From Obesumbacterium proteus (GTDB taxonomy: Bacteria > Pseudomonadota > Gammaproteobacteria > Enterobacterales > Enterobacteriaceae): a DNA stretch of 64,000 bases. The notes under the pieces were generated by a model. It had not been told where the DNA came from, searched no databases, and worked only from the letters and a program-made list of their open reading frames with translations. Of the stretch, positions 62,803 through 64,000 are shown in pieces (positions within the stretch are counted from its first letter, which is position 1; each line of letters opens with the position of its first letter). The position numbers were made by a program, and so were the translations under genes. The DNA lies in NCBI RefSeq assembly GCF_001586165.1, contig NZ_CP014608.1, positions 1,240,001 through 1,304,000 on the forward strand, written 5' to 3'.

Positions 62803-63714
62803 ATGACGACATCCAACCCGTTAAAAGACGCTGATTTTGAGGGCTGGCTGGCCAGTATTAATCAGGCCTGTGGGCGTTTTGCTGCCAAAACACTGGGGGA
62901 AGGATTTAGTGGTTCGGTGCAGGAGTTTCGCTCCGGTGCTCTGCGTTTGAGCATGGTTGATATTGCGCAAACCAAGCTTTACCGAACGCCAAAGGAAATT
63001 GCCCAGAGCGACGGTTCTTACTTTTACACCGTATTTCAGCTCAGCGGTCATTCTGAAATGGAACAAGAGGGGCAGCGAGCGCTGCTTTCGGCGGGAGATA
63101 TCACCCTGATTGATGCCGCTAAACCGAGCACTTTTACCTTCAGCGATACCTCTAGCCAAATCTCATTGCTGCTGCCGCGTGGCTATCTTGAACGTAATTT
63201 GCAGTTTGCCGATTTGCGCTGTGCGCAACGTTTGGCGGCGGGCGCGCCGATGGTGCGGCTTAGCCAACAGCTGGTGCAAGAGAGTATGCGTAATAGCGCG
63301 TTAGATCAGCAGGAAAGCGAAGCGGTTTTAGATGCGGTGGCTACCTTACTGCGTCCGGTGCTGATTGCGCGTGATGATGATGCGCCACAGGATAAAGTAT
63401 TTAGCCGCACGCTGACTTTTATCGATAAACATATTCAGTCGGAATCGCTGCGGCCAGAGTGGATTGCCAGCGAAGTGGGCGTTTCGGTGCGTAGCCTGTA
63501 TCGCATGTTTGCTCGCAAAGGGCTGGTGGTGGCGCAATACATCAAAAACCGCCGTCTTGATCTCTGCGCTAACGCTTTGCGCAGTGCGCCGGTGCGGCAA
63601 AAACTGTCAGATATTGGCTACTCGTGGGGCTTTGCCGACCACAGCCATTTCTCTACCGCGTTCAAAACGCGTTTCGGCATTACGCCGGGCGAATACCGCA
63701 AACAGTATCGTTAG
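62803..63714 (+). CDS. feaR: AraC-family activator FeaR
   Basis: A 303-residue activator of aromatic amine breakdown (tynA, feaB in E. coli), responding to aromatic aldehydes. The N-terminal cupin-like domain (about 10-190) includes YFYTVFQLSGHSEMEQEGQR and the C-terminal double HTH (about 200-300) includes WIASEVGVSVRSLYRMFARK and DIGYSWGFADHSHFSTAFKT. The sequence is collinear with E. coli FeaR. Target sites lie just downstream. Confidence 0.93.
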   Translation: MTTSNPLKDADFEGWLASINQACGRFAAKTLGEGFSGSVQEFRSGALRLSMVDIAQTKLYRTPKEIAQSDGSYFYTVFQLSGHSEMEQEGQRALLSAGDITLIDAAKPSTFTFSDTSSQISLLLPRGYLERNLQFADLRCAQRLAAGAPMVRLSQQLVQESMRNSALDQQESEAVLDAVATLLRPVLIARDDDAPQDKVFSRTLTFIDKHIQSESLRPEWIASEVGVSVRSLYRMFARKGLVVAQYIKNRRLDLCANALRSAPVRQKLSDIGYSWGFADHSHFSTAFKTRFGITPGEYRKQYR

Positions 63715-63731
63715 TCTCATCTTCGTGAGTT

Positions 63732-63768
63732 TGTCATCTGCGACAAAGCTGATGGCATACACAACAAA
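63732..63768 (+). promoter_or_regulatory. Two FeaR-type sites downstream of feaR
   Basis: TGTCA-N8-AAA (63732-63747) and TGGCA-N8-AAA (63753-63768) both fit the TGNCA-N8-AAA rule recalled for E. coli FeaR and are spaced two helical turns apart in the same orientation. The rest of the window to 64000 has no complete gene. An ATG at 63996 after GGTGAGGTAATAAAGCT may start the controlled gene (tynA or feaB would be expected). Confidence 0.65.
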
Positions 63769-64000
63769 TTAATCCCCCCGATGAATTGCTATGTTTGAGC
63801 TGGGTCAGTCGATACTGGCCTTGCATAACCGTAGCAGCGCGTGGCGGCAGACCAACAATAAGACACCAAAAAAGTCTCTAAAAGATCTCTTGAGGAACCG
63901 ATTTTCAACAGCACGCTCGTATACCAGGTCGAGATTATCCCGCGCACTGATTCACTGACATGAATGCCAACTTTTAGTGGTGAGGTAATAAAGCTATGTT

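Overview
The window is chromosomal DNA from a gamma-proteobacterium of the order Enterobacterales. The core order valS-holC-pepA / lptF-lptG, the leuX tRNA, and the cai-fix, gss, roxA, yaiW and feaR genes all read as close relatives of Escherichia coli proteins. A genus such as Hafnia would fit, but nothing here proves it.

Layout. 1-6.5 kb: housekeeping (valS partial, holC, pepA; lptFG divergent). 6.5-11.4 kb: a chemoreceptor gene with a frameshift in a poly-A tract and a FliA-type promoter, ampH, ldtB with a perfect CRP-like site between them, and an NTF2-like gene with an overlapping 32-codon membrane-peptide ORF. 11.5-27.8 kb: a genomic island entered at tRNA-Leu(CAA) (leuX). It holds a wrecked P4-type integrase carrying a 13-copy hexanucleotide repeat, a truncated DUF262 gene, a four-gene minus-strand operon (WYL regulator, glycine-zipper membrane protein, HNH-like membrane protein, CxxCxxCC protein) that I do not recognise as a named system, a zinc-ribbon gene, debris, and a complete type I Zorya anti-phage system (zorABCD). 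28-37 kb: gss, roxA, a GmrSD-like DUF262/DUF1524 gene, a quinone-reductase-like flavoprotein divergent from a LysR regulator, an HSL-type esterase and a MOSC protein.

37-44 kb: an ATGA-coupled minus-strand operon (binding protein, FecCD permease, ATPase, methyltransferase, ModD) followed by a TonB-dependent receptor. A near-perfect ModE-type palindrome (TATAT-N7-TATAT) lies just upstream of the first gene, so this is best read as a molybdate/tungstate acquisition system that may include a small-molecule carrier. 44-58 kb: anaerobic carnitine metabolism, with caiF, aes, yaaU, fixABCX and caiTABCD. Compared with E. coli, caiF sits on the far side of the fix operon and caiE is absent from its usual place.

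58-61.3 kb: two plasmid-type stability modules side by side on the chromosome. One is a ParM-like actin with a ParR-like partner preceded by three 14-bp tandem repeats (a candidate centromere). The other is a higBA toxin-antitoxin pair with two palindromic operators. 61.5-64 kb: lipoprotein yaiW and the AraC-type regulator feaR, followed by two FeaR-type sites pointing at a gene beyond the window.

The candidates most worth follow-up are the WYL/glycine-zipper/HNH operon in the defence island, the ModE-box TonB/ModD/methyltransferase operon, and the chromosomal ParMR locus with its repeats. All motif and family calls come from reading the sequence and from memory of the families; no search was run.
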